Shown: positions 25,873 through 41,535, counted from the stretch's first letter. The stretch is 64,000 nt of DNA from Auanema rhodensis (GCA_964057225.1 CAXKVF010000098.1:1-64000), one strand, 5' to 3'. Made by a program: numbers and translations. Notes: generated by a model from the sequence alone, not told the origin.

Positions 25873-28800
25873 AAGTTCACGTAAATTTCAAAGTCATGGT
25901 TACCATGAAGCAATATCAATAAAAATTTGTTTTTAGACTAATATGGACATGGGGAATCTAATTTTGAAAACCGCATCTCTTTATCTTTCACGTGAAGCGA
26001 GTTACATACCAAGTGCACATCACGTGTACATTTAATTAGCATAAATTAAAGTTCACGTAAATTTCAAAGTCATGGTTACCATGCACCAATATCAATAAAA
26101 ATTTGTTTTTAGACTAATATGGACATGGGGAATCTAATTTTGAAAACCGCATCTCTTTATCTTTCACGTGAAGCGAGTTACATACCAAGTGCACATCACG
26201 TGTACATTTAATTAGCATAAATTAAAGTTCACGTAAATTTCAAAGTCATGGTTACCATGCACCAATATCAATAAAAATTTGTTTTTAGACTAATATGGAC
26301 ATGGGGAATCTAATTTTGAAAACCGCATCTCTTTATCTTTCACGTGAAGCGAGTTACATACCAAGTGCACATCACGTGTACATTTAATTAGCATAAATTA
26401 AAGTTCACGTAAATTTCAAAGTCATGGTTACCATGAACCAATATCAATAAAAATTTGTTTTTAGACTAATATGGACATGGGGAATCTAATTTTGAAAACC
26501 GCATCTCTTTATCTTTCACGTGAAGCGAGTTACATACCAAGTGCACATCACGTGTACATTTAATTAGCATAAATTAAAGTTCACGTAAATTTCAAAGTCA
26601 TGGTTACCATTCACCAATATCAATAAAAATTTGTTTTTAGACTAATATGGACATGGGGAATCTAATTTTGAAAACCGCATCTCTTTATCTTTCACGTGAA
26701 GCGAGTTACATACCAAGTGCACATCACGTGTACATTTAATTAGCATAAATTAAAGTTCACGTAAATTTCAAAGTCATGGTTACCATTCACCAATATCAAT
26801 AAAAATTTGTTTTTAGACTAATATGGACATGGGGAATCTAATTTAGAAAACCGCATCTCTTTATCTTTCACGTGAAGCGAGTTACATACCAAGTGCACAT
26901 CACGTGTACATTTAATTAGCATAAATTAAAGTTCACGTAAATTTCAAAGTCATGGTTACCATGAAGCAATATCAATAAAAATTTGTTTTTAGACTAATAT
27001 GGACATGGGGAATCTAATTTTGAAAACCGCATCTCTTTATCTTTCACGTGAAGCGAGTTACATACCAAGTGCACATCACGTGTACATTTAATTAGCATAA
27101 ATTAAAGTTCACGTAAATTTCAAAGTCATGGTTACCATGAAGCAATATCAATAAAAATTTGTTTTTAGACTAATATGGACATGGGGAATCTAATTTTGAA
27201 AACCGCATCTCTTTATCTTTCACGTGAAGCGAGTTACATACCAAGTGCACATCACGTGTACATTTAATTAGCATAAATTAAAGTTCACGTAAATTTCAAA
27301 GTCATGGTTACCATGCACCAATATCAATAAAAATTTGTTTTTAGACTAATATGGACATGGGGAATCTAATTTTGAAAACCGCATCTCTTTATCTTTCACG
27401 TGAAGCGAGTTACATACCAAGTGCACATCACGTGTACATTTAATTAGCATAAATTAAAGTTCACGTAAATTTCAAAGTCATGGTTACCATGAACCAATAT
27501 CAATAAAAATTTGTTTTTAGACTAATATGGACATGGGGAATCTAATTTTGAAAACCGCATCTCTTTATCTTTCACGTGAAGCGAGTTACATACCAAGTGC
27601 ACATCACGTGTACATTTAATTAGCATAAATTAAAGTTCACGTAAATTTCAAAGTCATGGTTACCATGAAGCAATATCAATAAAAATTTGTTTTTAGACTA
27701 ATATGGACATGGGGAATCTAATTTTGAAAACCGCATCTCTTTATCTTTCACGTGAAGCGAGTTACATACCAAGTGCACATCACGTGTACATTTAATTAGC
27801 ATAAATTAAAGTTCACGTAAAATTCAAAGTCATGGTTACCATGAAGCAATATCAATAAAAATTTGTTTTTAGACTAATATGGACATGGGGAATCTAATTT
27901 TGAAAACCGCATCTCTTTATCTTTCACGTGAAGCGAGTTACATACCAAGTGCACATCACGTGTACATTTAATTAGCATAAATTAAAGTTCACGTAAATTT
28001 CAAAGTCATGGTTACCATGCACCAATATCAATAAAAATTTGTTTTTAGACTAATATGGACATGGGGAATCTAATTTTGAAAACCGCATCTCTTTTTCTTT
28101 CACGTGAAGCGAGTTACATACCAAGTGCACATCACGTGTACATTTAATTAGCATAAATTAAAGTTCACGTAAATTTCAAAGTCATGGTTACCATGCACCA
28201 ATATCAATAAAAATTTGTTTTTAGACTAATATGGACATGGGGAATCTAATTTTGAAAACCGCATCTCTTTATCTTTCACGTGAAGCGAGTTACATACCAA
28301 GTGCACATCACGTGTACATTTAATTAGCATAAATTAAAGTTCACGTAAATTTCAAAGTCATGGTTACCATGCACCAATATCAATAAAAATTTGTTTTTAG
28401 ACTAATATGGACATGGGGAATCTAATTTTGAAAACCGCATCTCTTTATCTTTCACGTGAAGCGAGTTACATACCAAGTGCATATCACGTGTACATTTAAT
28501 TAGCATAAATTAAAGTTCACGTAAATTTCAAAGTCATGGTTACCATGAACCAATATCAATAAAAATTTGTTTTTAGACTAATATGGACATGGGGAATCTA
28601 ATTTTGAAAACCGCATCTCTTTATCTTTCACGTGAAGCGAGTTACATACCAAGTGCACATCACGTGTACATTTAATTAGCATAAATTAAAGTTCACGTAA
28701 ATTTCAAAGTCATGGTTACCATGAACCAATATCAATAAAAATTTGTTTTTAGACTAATATGGACATGGGGAATCTAATTTTGAAAACCGCATCTCTTTAT

Positions 28801-30976
28801 CTTTCACGTGAAGCGAGTTACATACCAAGTGCACATCACGTGTACATTTAATTAGCATAAATTAAAGTTCACGTAAATTTCAAAGTCATGGTTACCATGA
28901 ACCAATATCAATAAAAATTTGTTTTTAGACTAATATGGACATGGGGAATCTAATTTTGAAAACCGCATCTCTTTATCTTTCACGTGAAGCGAGTTACATA
29001 CCAAGTGCACATCACGTGTACATTTAATTAGCATAAATTAAAGTTCACGTAAATTTCAAAGTCATGGTTACCATGCACCAATATCAATAAAAATTTGTTT
29101 TTAGACTAATATGGACATGGGGAATCTAATTTTGAAAACCGCATCTCTTTATCTTTCACGTGAAGCGAGTTACATACCAAGTGCACATCACGTGTACATT
29201 TAATTAGCATAAATTAAAGTTCACGTAAATTTCAAAGTCATGGTTACCATGAACCAATATCAATAAAAATTTGTTTTTAGACTAATATGGACATGGGGAA
29301 TCTAATTTTGAAAACCGCATCTCTTTATCTTTCACGTGAAGCGAGTTACATACCAAGTGCACATCACGTGTACATTTAATTAGCATAAATTAAAGTTCAC
29401 GTAAATTTCAAAGTCATGGTTACCATTCACCAATATCAATAAAAATTTGTTTTTAGACTAATATGGACATGGGGAATCTAATTTAGAAAACCGCATCTCT
29501 TTATCTTTCACGTGAAGCGAGTTACATACCAAGTGCACATCACGTGTACATTTAATTAGCATAAATTAAAGTTCACGTAAATTTCAAAGTCATGGTTACC
29601 ATGAAGCAATATCAATAAAAATTTGTTTTTAGACTAATATGGACATGGGGAATCTAATTTTGAAAACCGCATCTCTTTATCTTTCACGTGAAGCGAGTTA
29701 CATACCAAGTGCACATCACGTGTACATTTAATTAGCATAAATTAAAGTTCACGTAAATTTCAAAGTCATGGTTACCATGAAGCAATATCAATAAAAATTT
29801 GTTTTTAGACTAATATGGACATGGGGAATCTAATTTTGAAAACCGCATCTCTTTATCTTTCACGTGAAGCGAGTTACATACCAAGTGCACATCACGTGTA
29901 CATTTAATTAGCATAAATTAAAGTTCACGTAAATTTCAAAGTCATGGTTACCATGCACCAATATCAATAAAAATTTGTTTTTAGACTAATATGGACATGG
30001 GGAATCTAATTTTGAAAACCGCATCTCTTTATCTTTCACGTGAAGCGAGTTACATACCAAGTGCACATCACGTGTACATTTAATTAGCATAAATTAAAGT
30101 TCACGTAAATTTCAAAGTCATGGTTACCATGAACCAATATCAATAAAAATTTGTTTTTAGACTAATATGGACATGGGGAATCTAATTTTGAAAACCGCAT
30201 CTCTTTATCTTTCACGTGAAGCGAGTTACATACCAAGTGCACATCACGTGTACATTTAGTTAGCATAAATTAAAGTTCACGTAAATTTCAAAGTCATGGT
30301 TACCATGAAGCAATATCAATAAAAATTTGTTTTTAGACTAATATGGACATGGGGAATCTAATTTTGAAAACCGCATCTCTTTATCTTTCACGTGAAGCGA
30401 GTTACATACCAAGTGCACATCACGTGTACATTTAATTAGCATAAATTAAAGTTCACGTAAAATTCAAAGTCATGGTTACCATGAAGCAATATCAATAAAA
30501 ATTTGTTTTTAGACTAATATGGACATGGGGAATCTAATTTTGAAAACCGCATCTCTTTATCTTTCACGTGAAGCGAGTTACATACCAAGTGCACATCACG
30601 TGTACATTTAATTAGCATAAATTAAAGTTCACGTAAATTTCAAAGTCATGGTTACCATTCACCAATATCAATAAAAATTTGTTTTTAGACTAATATGGAC
30701 ATGGGGAATCTAATTTAGAAAACCGCATCTCTTTATCTTTCACGTGAAGCGAGTTACATACCAAGTGCACATCACGTGTACATTTAATTAGCATAAATTA
30801 AAGTTCACGTAAATTTCAAAGTCATGGTTACCATGAAGCAATATCAATAAAAATTTGTTTTTAGACTAATATGGACATGGGGAATCTAATTTTGAAAACC
30901 GCATCTCTTTATCTTTCACGTGAAGCGAGTTACATACCAAGTGCACATCACGTGTACATTTAATTAGCATAAATTA

Positions 30977-32912
30977 AAGTTCACGTAAATTTCAAAGTCA
31001 TGGTTACCATGAAGCAATATCAATAAAAATTTGTTTTTAGACTAATATGGACATGGGGAATCTAATTTAGAAAACCGCATCTCTTTATCTTTCACGTGAA
31101 GCGAGTTACATACCAAGTGCACATCACGTGTACATTTAATTAGCATAAATTAAAGTTCACGTAAATTTCAAAGTCATGGTTACCATGAAGCAATATCAAT
31201 AAAAATTTGTTTTTAGACTAATATGGACATGGGGAATCTAATTTTGAAAACCGCATCTCTTTATCTTTCACGTGAAGCGAGTTACATACCAAGTGCACAT
31301 CACGTGTACATTTAATTAGCATAAATTAAAGTTCACGTAAATTTCAAAGTCATGGTTACCATGAACCAATATCAATAAAAATTTGTTTTTAGACTAATAT
31401 GGACATGGGGAATCTAATTTTGAAAACCGCATCTCTTTATCTTTCACGTGAAGCGAGTTACATACCAAGTGCACATCACGTGTACATTTAATTAGCATAA
31501 ATTAAAGTTCACGTAAAATTCAAAGTCATGGTTACCATGAAGCAATATCAATAAAAATTTGTTTTTAGACTAATATGGACATGGGGAATCTAATTTTGAA
31601 AACCACATCTCTTTATCTTTCACGTGAAGCGAGTTACATACCAAGTGCACATCACGTGTACATTTAATTAGCATAAATTAAAGTTCACGTAAATTTCAAA
31701 GTCATGGTTACCATGCACCAATATCAATAAAAATTTGTTTTTAGACTAATATGGACATGGGGAATCTAATTTTGAAAACCGCATCTCTTTTTCTTTCACG
31801 TGAAGCGAGTTACATACCAAGTGCACATCACGTGTACATTTAATTAGCATAAATTAAAGTTCACGTAAATTTCAAAGTCATGGTTACCATGAACCAATAT
31901 CAATAAAAATTTGTTTTTAGACTAATATGGACATGGGGAATCTAATTTTGAAAACCGCATCTCTTTATCTTTCACGTGAAGCGAGTTACATACCAAGTGC
32001 ACATCACGTGTACATTTAATTAGCATAAATTAAAGTTCACGTAAATTTCAAAGTCATGGTTACCATGAAGCAATATCAATAAAAATTTGTTTTTAGACTA
32101 ATATGGACATGGGGAATCTAATTTTGAAAACCGCATCTCTTTATCTTTCACGTGAAGCGAGTTACATACCAAGTGCACATCACGTGTACATTTAATTAGC
32201 ATAAATTAAAGTTCACGTAAATTTCAAAGTCATGGTTACCATGAACCAATATCAATAAAAATTTGTTTTTAGACTAATATGGACATGGGGAATCTAATTT
32301 TGAAAACCGCATCTCTTTATCTTTCACGTGAAGCGAGTTACATACCAAGTGCACATCACGTGTACATTTAATTAGCATAAATTAAAGTTCACGTAAATTT
32401 CAAAGTCATGGTTACCATGCACCAATATCAATAAAAATTTGTTTTTAGACTAATATGGACATGGGGAATCTAATTTTGAAAACCGCATCTCTTTATCTTT
32501 CACGTGAAGCGAGTTACATACCAAGTGCACATCACGTGTACATTTAATTAGCATAAATTAAAGTTCACGTAAATTTCAAAGTCATGGTTACCATGAACCA
32601 ATATCAATAAAAATTTGTTTTTAGACTAATATGGACATGGGGAATCTAATTTTGAAAACCGCATCTCTTTATCTTTCACGTGAAGCGAGTTACATACCAA
32701 GTGCACATCACGTGTACATTTAATTAGCATAAATTAAAGTTCACGTAAATTTCAAAGTCATGGTTACCATGAAGCAATATCAATAAAAATTTGTTTTTAG
32801 ACTAATATGGACATGGGGAATCTAATTTTGAAAACCGCATCTCTTTATCTTTCACGTGAAGCGAGTTACATACCAAGTGCACATCACGTGTACATTTAAT
32901 TAGCATAAATTA
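30977..32912. repeat. 11-unit higher-order repeat, copy 1 (units 177-187)
   Basis: The order is G with TTAGAAA, G, A, TAAAATTC-G, C with CTTTTTC, A, G, A, C, A, G. The next 1,936 bp repeat it. Only ACCACAT in the fourth unit (31505-31680) is private to this copy. Confidence 0.92.
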
Positions 32913-34848
32913 AAGTTCACGTAAATTTCAAAGTCATGGTTACCATGAAGCAATATCAATAAAAATTTGTTTTTAGACTAATATGGACATGGGGAATCTA
33001 ATTTAGAAAACCGCATCTCTTTATCTTTCACGTGAAGCGAGTTACATACCAAGTGCACATCACGTGTACATTTAATTAGCATAAATTAAAGTTCACGTAA
33101 ATTTCAAAGTCATGGTTACCATGAAGCAATATCAATAAAAATTTGTTTTTAGACTAATATGGACATGGGGAATCTAATTTTGAAAACCGCATCTCTTTAT
33201 CTTTCACGTGAAGCGAGTTACATACCAAGTGCACATCACGTGTACATTTAATTAGCATAAATTAAAGTTCACGTAAATTTCAAAGTCATGGTTACCATGA
33301 ACCAATATCAATAAAAATTTGTTTTTAGACTAATATGGACATGGGGAATCTAATTTTGAAAACCGCATCTCTTTATCTTTCACGTGAAGCGAGTTACATA
33401 CCAAGTGCACATCACGTGTACATTTAATTAGCATAAATTAAAGTTCACGTAAAATTCAAAGTCATGGTTACCATGAAGCAATATCAATAAAAATTTGTTT
33501 TTAGACTAATATGGACATGGGGAATCTAATTTTGAAAACCGCATCTCTTTATCTTTCACGTGAAGCGAGTTACATACCAAGTGCACATCACGTGTACATT
33601 TAATTAGCATAAATTAAAGTTCACGTAAATTTCAAAGTCATGGTTACCATGCACCAATATCAATAAAAATTTGTTTTTAGACTAATATGGACATGGGGAA
33701 TCTAATTTTGAAAACCGCATCTCTTTTTCTTTCACGTGAAGCGAGTTACATACCAAGTGCACATCACGTGTACATTTAATTAGCATAAATTAAAGTTCAC
33801 GTAAATTTCAAAGTCATGGTTACCATGAACCAATATCAATAAAAATTTGTTTTTAGACTAATATGGACATGGGGAATCTAATTTTGAAAACCGCATCTCT
33901 TTATCTTTCACGTGAAGCGAGTTACATACCAAGTGCACATCACGTGTACATTTAATTAGCATAAATTAAAGTTCACGTAAATTTCAAAGTCATGGTTACC
34001 ATGAAGCAATATCAATAAAAATTTGTTTTTAGACTAATATGGACATGGGGAATCTAATTTTGAAAACCGCATCTCTTTATCTTTCACGTGAAGCGAGTTA
34101 CATACCAAGTGCACATCACGTGTACATTTAATTAGCATAAATTAAAGTTCACGTAAATTTCAAAGTCATGGTTACCATGAACCAATATCAATAAAAATTT
34201 GTTTTTAGACTAATATGGACATGGGGAATCTAATTTTGAAAACCGCATCTCTTTATCTTTCACGTGAAGCGAGTTACATACCAAGTGCACATCACGTGTA
34301 CATTTAATTAGCATAAATTAAAGTTCACGTAAATTTCAAAGTCATGGTTACCATGCACCAATATCAATAAAAATTTGTTTTTAGACTAATATGGACATGG
34401 GGAATCTAATTTTGAAAACCGCATCTCTTTATCTTTCACGTGAAGCGAGTTACATACCAAGTGCACATCACGTGTACATTTAATTAGCATAAATTAAAGT
34501 TCACGTAAATTTCAAAGTCATGGTTACCATGAACCAATATCAATAAAAATTTGTTTTTAGACTAATATGGACATGGGGAATCTAATTTTGAAAACCGCAT
34601 CTCTTTATCTTTCACGTGAAGCGAGTTACATACCAAGTGCACATCACGTGTACATTTAATTAGCATAAATTAAAGTTCACGTAAAATTCAAAGTCATGGT
34701 TACCATGCACCAATATCAATAAAAATTTGTTTTTAGACTAATATGGACATGGGGAATCTAATTTTGAAAACCGCATCTCTTTATCTTTCACGTGAAGCGA
34801 GTTACATACCAAGTGCACATCACGTGTACATTTAATTAGCATAAATTA
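32913..34848. repeat. 11-unit higher-order repeat, copy 2 (units 188-198)
   Basis: This is a direct tandem copy of 30977-32912. The first ten units have the same types in the same order. The eleventh is TAAAATTC with GCACC instead of GAAGC, so the right junction falls in or just before that unit. Confidence 0.92.
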
Positions 34849-35023
34849 AAGTTCACGTAAATTTCAAAGTCATGGTTACCATGAACCAATATCAATAAAA
34901 ATTTGTTTTTAGACTAATATGGACATGGGAATCTAATTTTGAAAACCGCATCTCTTTATCTTTCACGTGAAGCGAGTTACATACCAAGTGCACATCACGT
35001 GTACATTTAATTAGCATAAATTA
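34849..35023. repeat. 175-bp unit with a one-base deletion (unit 199)
   Basis: The G run at unit positions 79-82 has three G instead of four (ACATGGGAATC). It is the second and last length variant in the window. It lies immediately after the second copy of the 11-unit duplication. Confidence 0.93.
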
Positions 35024-38000
35024 AAGTTCACGTAAATTTCAAAGTCATGGTTACCATGAACCAATATCAATAAAAATTTGTTTTTAGACTAATATGGACA
35101 TGGGGAATCTAATTTTGAAAACCGCATCTCTTTATCTTTCACGTGAAGCGAGTTACATACCAAGTGCACATCACGTGTACATTTAATTAGCATAAATTAA
35201 AGTTCACGTAAATTTCAAAGTCATGGTTACCATGAACCAATATCAATAAAAATTTGTTTTTAGACTAATATGGACATGGGGAATCTAATTTTGAAAACCG
35301 CATCTCTTTATCTTTCACGTGAAGCGAGTTACATACCAAGTGCACATCACGTGTACATTTAATTAGCATAAATTAAAGTTCACGTAAATTTCAAAGTCAT
35401 GGTTACCATGAAGCAATATCAATAAAAATTTGTTTTTAGACTAATATGGACATGGGGAATCTAATTTTGAAAACCGCATCTCTTTATCTTTCACGTGAAG
35501 CGAGTTACATACCAAGTGCACATCACGTGTACATTTAATTAGCATAAATTAAAGTTCACGTAAATTTCAAAGTCATGGTTACCATGCACCAATATCAATA
35601 AAAATTTGTTTTTAGACTAATATGGACATGGGGAATCTAATTTTGAAAACCGCATCTCTTTATCTTTCACGTGAAGCGAGTTACATACCAAGTGCACATC
35701 ACGTGTACATTTAATTAGCATAAATTAAAGTTCACGTAAATTTCAAAGTCATGGTTACCATGAACCAATATCAATAAAAATTTGTTTTTAGACTAATATG
35801 GACATGGGGAATCTAATTTTAAAAACCGCATCTCTTTATCTTTCACGTGAAGCGAGTTACATACCAAGTGCACATCACGTGTACATTTAATTAGCATAAA
35901 TTAAAGTTCACGTAAATTTCAAAGTCATGGTTACCATGAAGCAATATCAATAAAAATTTGTTTTTAGACTAATATGGACATGGGGAATCTAATTTTGAAA
36001 ACCGCATCTCTTTATCTTTCACGTGAAGCGAGTTACATACCAAGTGCACATCACGTGTACATTTAATTAGCATAAATTAAAGTTCACGTAAATTTCAAAG
36101 TCATGGTTACCATGAACCAATATCAATAAAAATTTGTTTTTAGACTAATATGGACATGGGGAATCTAATTTTGAAAACCGCATCTCTTTATCTTTCACGT
36201 GAAGCGAGTTACATACCAAGTGCACATCACGTGTACATTTAATTAGCATAAATTAAAGTTCACGTAAATTTCAAAGTCATGGTTACCATGCACCAATATC
36301 AATAAAAATTTGTTTTTAGACTAATATGGACATGGGGAATCTATTTTTGAAAACCGCATCTCTTTATCTTTCACGTGAAGCGAGTTACATACCAAGTGCA
36401 CATCACGTGTACATTTAATTAGCATAAATTAAAGTTCACGTAAATTTCAAAGTCATGGTTACCATGAAGCAATATCAATAAAAATTTGTTTTTAGACTAA
36501 TATGGACATGGGGAATCTATTTTTGAAAACCGCATCTCTTTATCTTTCACGTGAAGCGAGTTACATACCAAGTGCACATCACGTGTACATTTAATTAGCA
36601 TAAATTAAAGTTCACGTAAATTTCAAAGTCATGGTTACCATGAAGCAATATCAATAAAAATTTGTTTTTAGACTAATATGGACATGGGGAATCTAATTTT
36701 GAAAACCGCATCTCTTTATCTTTCACGTGAAGCGAGTTACATACCAAGTGCACATCACGTGTACATTTAATTAGCATAAATTAAAGTTCACGTAAATTTC
36801 AAAGTCATGGTTACCATGAACCAATATCAATAAAAATTTGTTTTTAGACTAATATGGACATGGGGAATCTAATTTTGAAAACCGCATCTCTTTATCTTTC
36901 ACGTGAAGCGAGTTACATACCAAGTGCACATCACGTGTACATTTAATTAGCATAAATTAAAATTCACGTAAATTTCAAAGTCATGGTTACCATGCACCAA
37001 TATCAATAAAAATTTGTTTTTAGACTAATATGGACATGGGGAATCTAATTTTGAAAACCGCATCTCTTTATCTTTCACGTGAAGCGAGTTACATACCAAG
37101 TGCACATCACGTGTACATTTAATTAGCATAAATTAAAGTTCACGTAAATTTCAAAGTCATGGTTACCATGCACCAATATCAATAAAAATTTGTTTTTAGA
37201 CTAATATGGACATGGGGAATCTAATTTTGAAAACCGCATCTCTTTATCTTTCACGTGAAGCGAGTTACATACCAAGTGCACATCACGTGTACATTTGATT
37301 AGCATAAATTAAAGTTCACGTAAATTTCAAAGTCATGGTTACCATGAACCAATATCAATAAAAATTTGTTTTTAGACTAATATGGACATGGGGAATCTAA
37401 TTTTGAAAACCGCATCTCTTTATCTTTCACGTGAAGCGAGTTACATACCAAGTGCACATCACGTGTACATTTAATTAGCATAAATTAAAGTTCACGTAAA
37501 TTTCAAAGTCATGGTTACCATGAAGCAATATCAATAAAAATTTGTTTTTAGACTAATATGGACATGGGGAATCTAATTTTGAAAACCGCATCTCTTTATC
37601 TTTCACGTGAAGCGAGTTACATACCAAGTGCACATCACGTGTACATTTAATTAGCATAAATTAAAGTTCACGTAAATTTCAAAGTCATGGTTACCATGAA
37701 GCAATATCAATAAAAATTTGTTTTTAGACTAATATGGACATGGGGAATCTAATTTTGAAAACCGCATCTCTTTATCTTTCACGTGAAGCGAGTTACATAC
37801 CAAGTGCACATCACGTGTACATTTAATTAGCATAAATTAAAGTTCACGTAAATTTCAAAGTCATGGTTACCATGCACCAATATCAATAAAAATTTGTTTT
37901 TAGACTAATATGGACATGGGGAATCTAATTTTGAAAACCGCATCTCTTTATCTTTCACGTGAAGCGAGTTAAATACCAAGTGCACATCACGTGTACATTT

Positions 38001-38719
38001 AATTAGCATAAATTAAAGTTCACGTAAATTTCAAAGTCATGGTTACCATGCACCAATATCAATAAAAATTTGTTTTTAGACTAATATGGACATGGGGAAT
38101 CTAATTTTGAAAACCGCATCTCTTTATCTTTCACGTGAAGCGAGTTACATACCAAGTGCACATCACGTGTACATTTAATTAGCATAAATTAAAGTTCACG
38201 TAAATTTCAAAGTCATGGTTACCATGCACCAATATCAATAAAAATTTGTTTTTAGACTAATATGGACATGGGGAATCTAATTTTGAAAACCGCATCTCTT
38301 TATCTTTCACGTGAAGCGAGTTACATACCAAGTGCACATCACGTGTACATTTAATTAGCATAAATTAAAGTTCACGTAAATTTCAAAGTCATGGTTACCA
38401 TGAACCAATATCAATAAAAATTTGTTTTTAGACTAATATGGACATGGGGAATCTAATTTTGAAAACCGCATCTCTTTATCTTTCACGTGAAGCGAGTTAC
38501 ATACCAAGTGCACATCACGTGTACATTTAATTAGCATAAATTAAAGTTCACGTAAATTTCAAAGTCATGGTTACCATGAACCAATATCAATAAAAATTTG
38601 TTTTTAGACTAATATGGACATGGGGAATCTAATTTTGAAAACCGCATCTCTTTATCTTTCACGTGAAGCGAGTTACATACCAAGTGCACATCACGTGTAC
38701 ATTTAATTAGCATAAATTA

Positions 38720-40479
38720 AAGTTCACGTAAATTTCAAAGTCATGGTTACCATGCACCAATATCAATAAAAATTTGTTTTTAGACTAATATGGACATGGG
38801 GAATCTAATTTTGAAAACCGCATCTCTTTATCTTTCACGTGAAGCGAGTTACATACCAAGTGCACATTACGTGTACATTTAATTAGCATAAATTAAAGTT
38901 CACGTAAATTTCAAAGTCATGGTTACCATGAAGCAATATCAATAAAAATTTGTTTTTAGACTAATATAGACATGGGGGATCTAATTTTGAAAACCGCATC
39001 TCTTTATCTTTCACGTGAAGCGAGTTACATACCAAGTGCACATCACGTGTACATTTAATTAGCATAAATTAAAGTTCACGTAAATTTCAAAGTCATGGTT
39101 ACCATGAAGCAATATCAATAAAAATTTGTTTTTAGACTAATATGGACATGGGGAATCTAATTTTGAAAACCGCATCTCTTTATCTTTCACGTGAAGCGAG
39201 TTACATACCAAGTGCTCATCACGTGTACATTTAATTAGCATAAATTAAAGTTCACGTAAATTTCAAAGTCATGGTTACCATGAACCAATATCAATAAAAA
39301 TTTGTTTTTAGACTAATATGGACATGGGGAATCTAATTTTGAAAACCGCATCTCTTTATCTTTCACGTGAAGCGAGTTACATACCAAGTGCACATCACGT
39401 GTACATTTAATTAGCATAAATTAAAGTTCACGTAAATTTCAAAGTCATGGTTACCATGCACCAATATCAATAAAAATTTGTTTTTAGACTAATATGGACA
39501 TGGGGAATCTAATTTTGAAAACCGCATCTCTTTATCTTTCACGTGAAGCGAGTTACATACCAAGTGCACATCACGTGTACATTTAATTAGCATAAATTAA
39601 AGTTCACGTAAATTTCAAAGTCATGGTTACCATGAAGCAATATCAATAAAAATTTGTTTTTAGACTAATATGGACATGGGGAATCTAATTTTGAAAACCG
39701 CATCTCTTTATCTTTCACGTGAAGCGAGTTACATACCAAGTGCACATCACGTGTACATTTAATTAGCATAAATTAAAGTTCACGTAAATTTCAAAGTCAT
39801 GGTTACCATGAACCAATATCAATAAAAATTTGTTTTTAGACTAATATGGACATGGGGAATCTAATTTTGAAAACCGCATCTCTTTATCTTTCACGTGAAG
39901 CGAGTTACATACCAAGTGCACATCACGTGTACATTTAATTAGCATAAATTAAAGTTCACGTAAAATTCAAAGTCATGGTTACCATGCACCAATATCAATA
40001 AAAATTTGTTTTTAGACTAATATGGACATGGGGAATCTAATTTTGAAAACCGCATCTCTTTATCTTTCACGTGAAGCGAGTTACATACCAAGTGCACATC
40101 ACGTGTACATTTAATTAGCATAAATTAAAGTTCACGTAAATTTCAAAGTCATGGTTACCATGCACCAATATCAATAAAAATTTGTTTTTAGACTAATATG
40201 GACATGGGGAATCTAATTTTGAAAACCGCATCTCTTTATCTTTCACGTGAAGCGAGTTACATACCAAGTGCACATCACGTGTACATTTAATTAGCATAAA
40301 TTAAAGTTCACGTAAATTTCAAAGTCATGGTTACCATGAAGCAATATCAATAAAAATTTGTTTTTAGACTAATATGGACATGGGGAATCTAATTTTGAAA
40401 ACCGCATCTCTTTATCTTTCACGTGAAGCGAGTTACATACCAAGTGCACATCACGTGTACATTTAATTAGCATAAATTA
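38720..40479. repeat. ~10 units repeated 16 units later, copy 1 (units 221-230)
   Basis: The order is C with CATTACG, G with ATATAGAC/GGGGATC, G, A, C, G, A, TAAAATTC-C, C, G. The two-unit marker pair and the following order recur at 41536-43471, an offset of 2,816 bp. GTGCTCATC in the third unit (39072-39247) is private. Confidence 0.85.
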
Positions 40480-41535
40480 AAGTTCACGTAAATTTCAAAG
40501 TCATGGTTACCATGCACCAATATCAATAAAAATTTGTTTTTAGACTAATATGGACATGGGGAATCTAATTTAGAATACCGCATCTCTTTATCTTTCACGT
40601 GAAGCGAGTTACATACCAAGTGCACATCACGTGTACATTTAATTAGCATAAATTAAAGTTCACGTAAATTTCAGAGTCATGGTTACCATGCACCAATATC
40701 AATAAAAATTTGTTTTTAGACTAATATGGACATGGGGAATCTAATTTTGAAAACCGCATCTCTTTATCTTTCACGTGAAGCGAGTTACATACCAAGTGCA
40801 CATCACGTGTACATTTAATTAGCATAAATTAAAGTTCACGTAAATTTCAAAGTCATGGTTACCATGAAGCAATATCAATAAAAATTTGTTTTTAGACTAA
40901 TATGGACATGGGGAATCTAATTTTGAAAACCGCATCTCTTTATCTTTCACGTGAAGCGAGTTACATACCAAGTGCACATCACGTGTACATTTAATTAGCA
41001 TAAAATAAAGTTCACGTAAATTTCAAAGTCATGGTTACCATGCACCAATATCAATAAAAATTTGTTTTTAGACTAATATGGACATGGGGAATCTAATTTT
41101 GAAAACCGCATCTCTTCATCTTTCACGTGAAGCGAGTTACATACCAAGTGCACATCACGTGTACATTTAATTAGCATAAATTAAAGTTCACGTAAATTTC
41201 AAAGTCATGGTTACCATGAAGCAATATCAATAAAAATTTGTTTTTAGACTAATATGGACATGGGAAATCTAATTTTGAAAACCGCATCTCTTTATCTTTC
41301 ACGTGAAGCGAGTTACATACCAAGTGCACATCACGTGTACATTTAATTAGCATAAATTAAAGTTCACGTAAATTTCAAAGTCATGGTTACCATGAACCAA
41401 TATCAATAAAAATTTGTTTTTAGACTAATATGGACATGGGGAATCTAAATTTGAAAACCGCATCTCTTTATCTTTCACGTGAAGCGAGTTACATACCAAG
41501 TGCACATCACATGTACATTTAATTAGCATAAATTA

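Larger units (their letters stand above)
20945..34848. repeat. Array zone 3 (units 120-198)
   Basis: At 20945 the C-to-G change of unit position 38 (GAAGC) appears for the first time and then recurs every few units. It is often combined with TAAAATTC (position 14), first seen at 21297. CATTCACC (positions 35-36), usually with TTAGAAA (position 93), marks units starting 24993, 26753, 29393 and 30625; 26577 has CATTCACC alone. CTTTTTC (position 111) marks 27985, 31681 and 33617. Zone 1 and 2 haplotypes such as GGGAAATTT, GAGG/CGGC and AAGGGC are gone. Confidence 0.88.

Noticed and set aside
41360-41535. Broken box 3 (CACATGTAC) as a zone marker
   Set aside because: Seen in a single unit, so it is a private mutation with no sign of spread.
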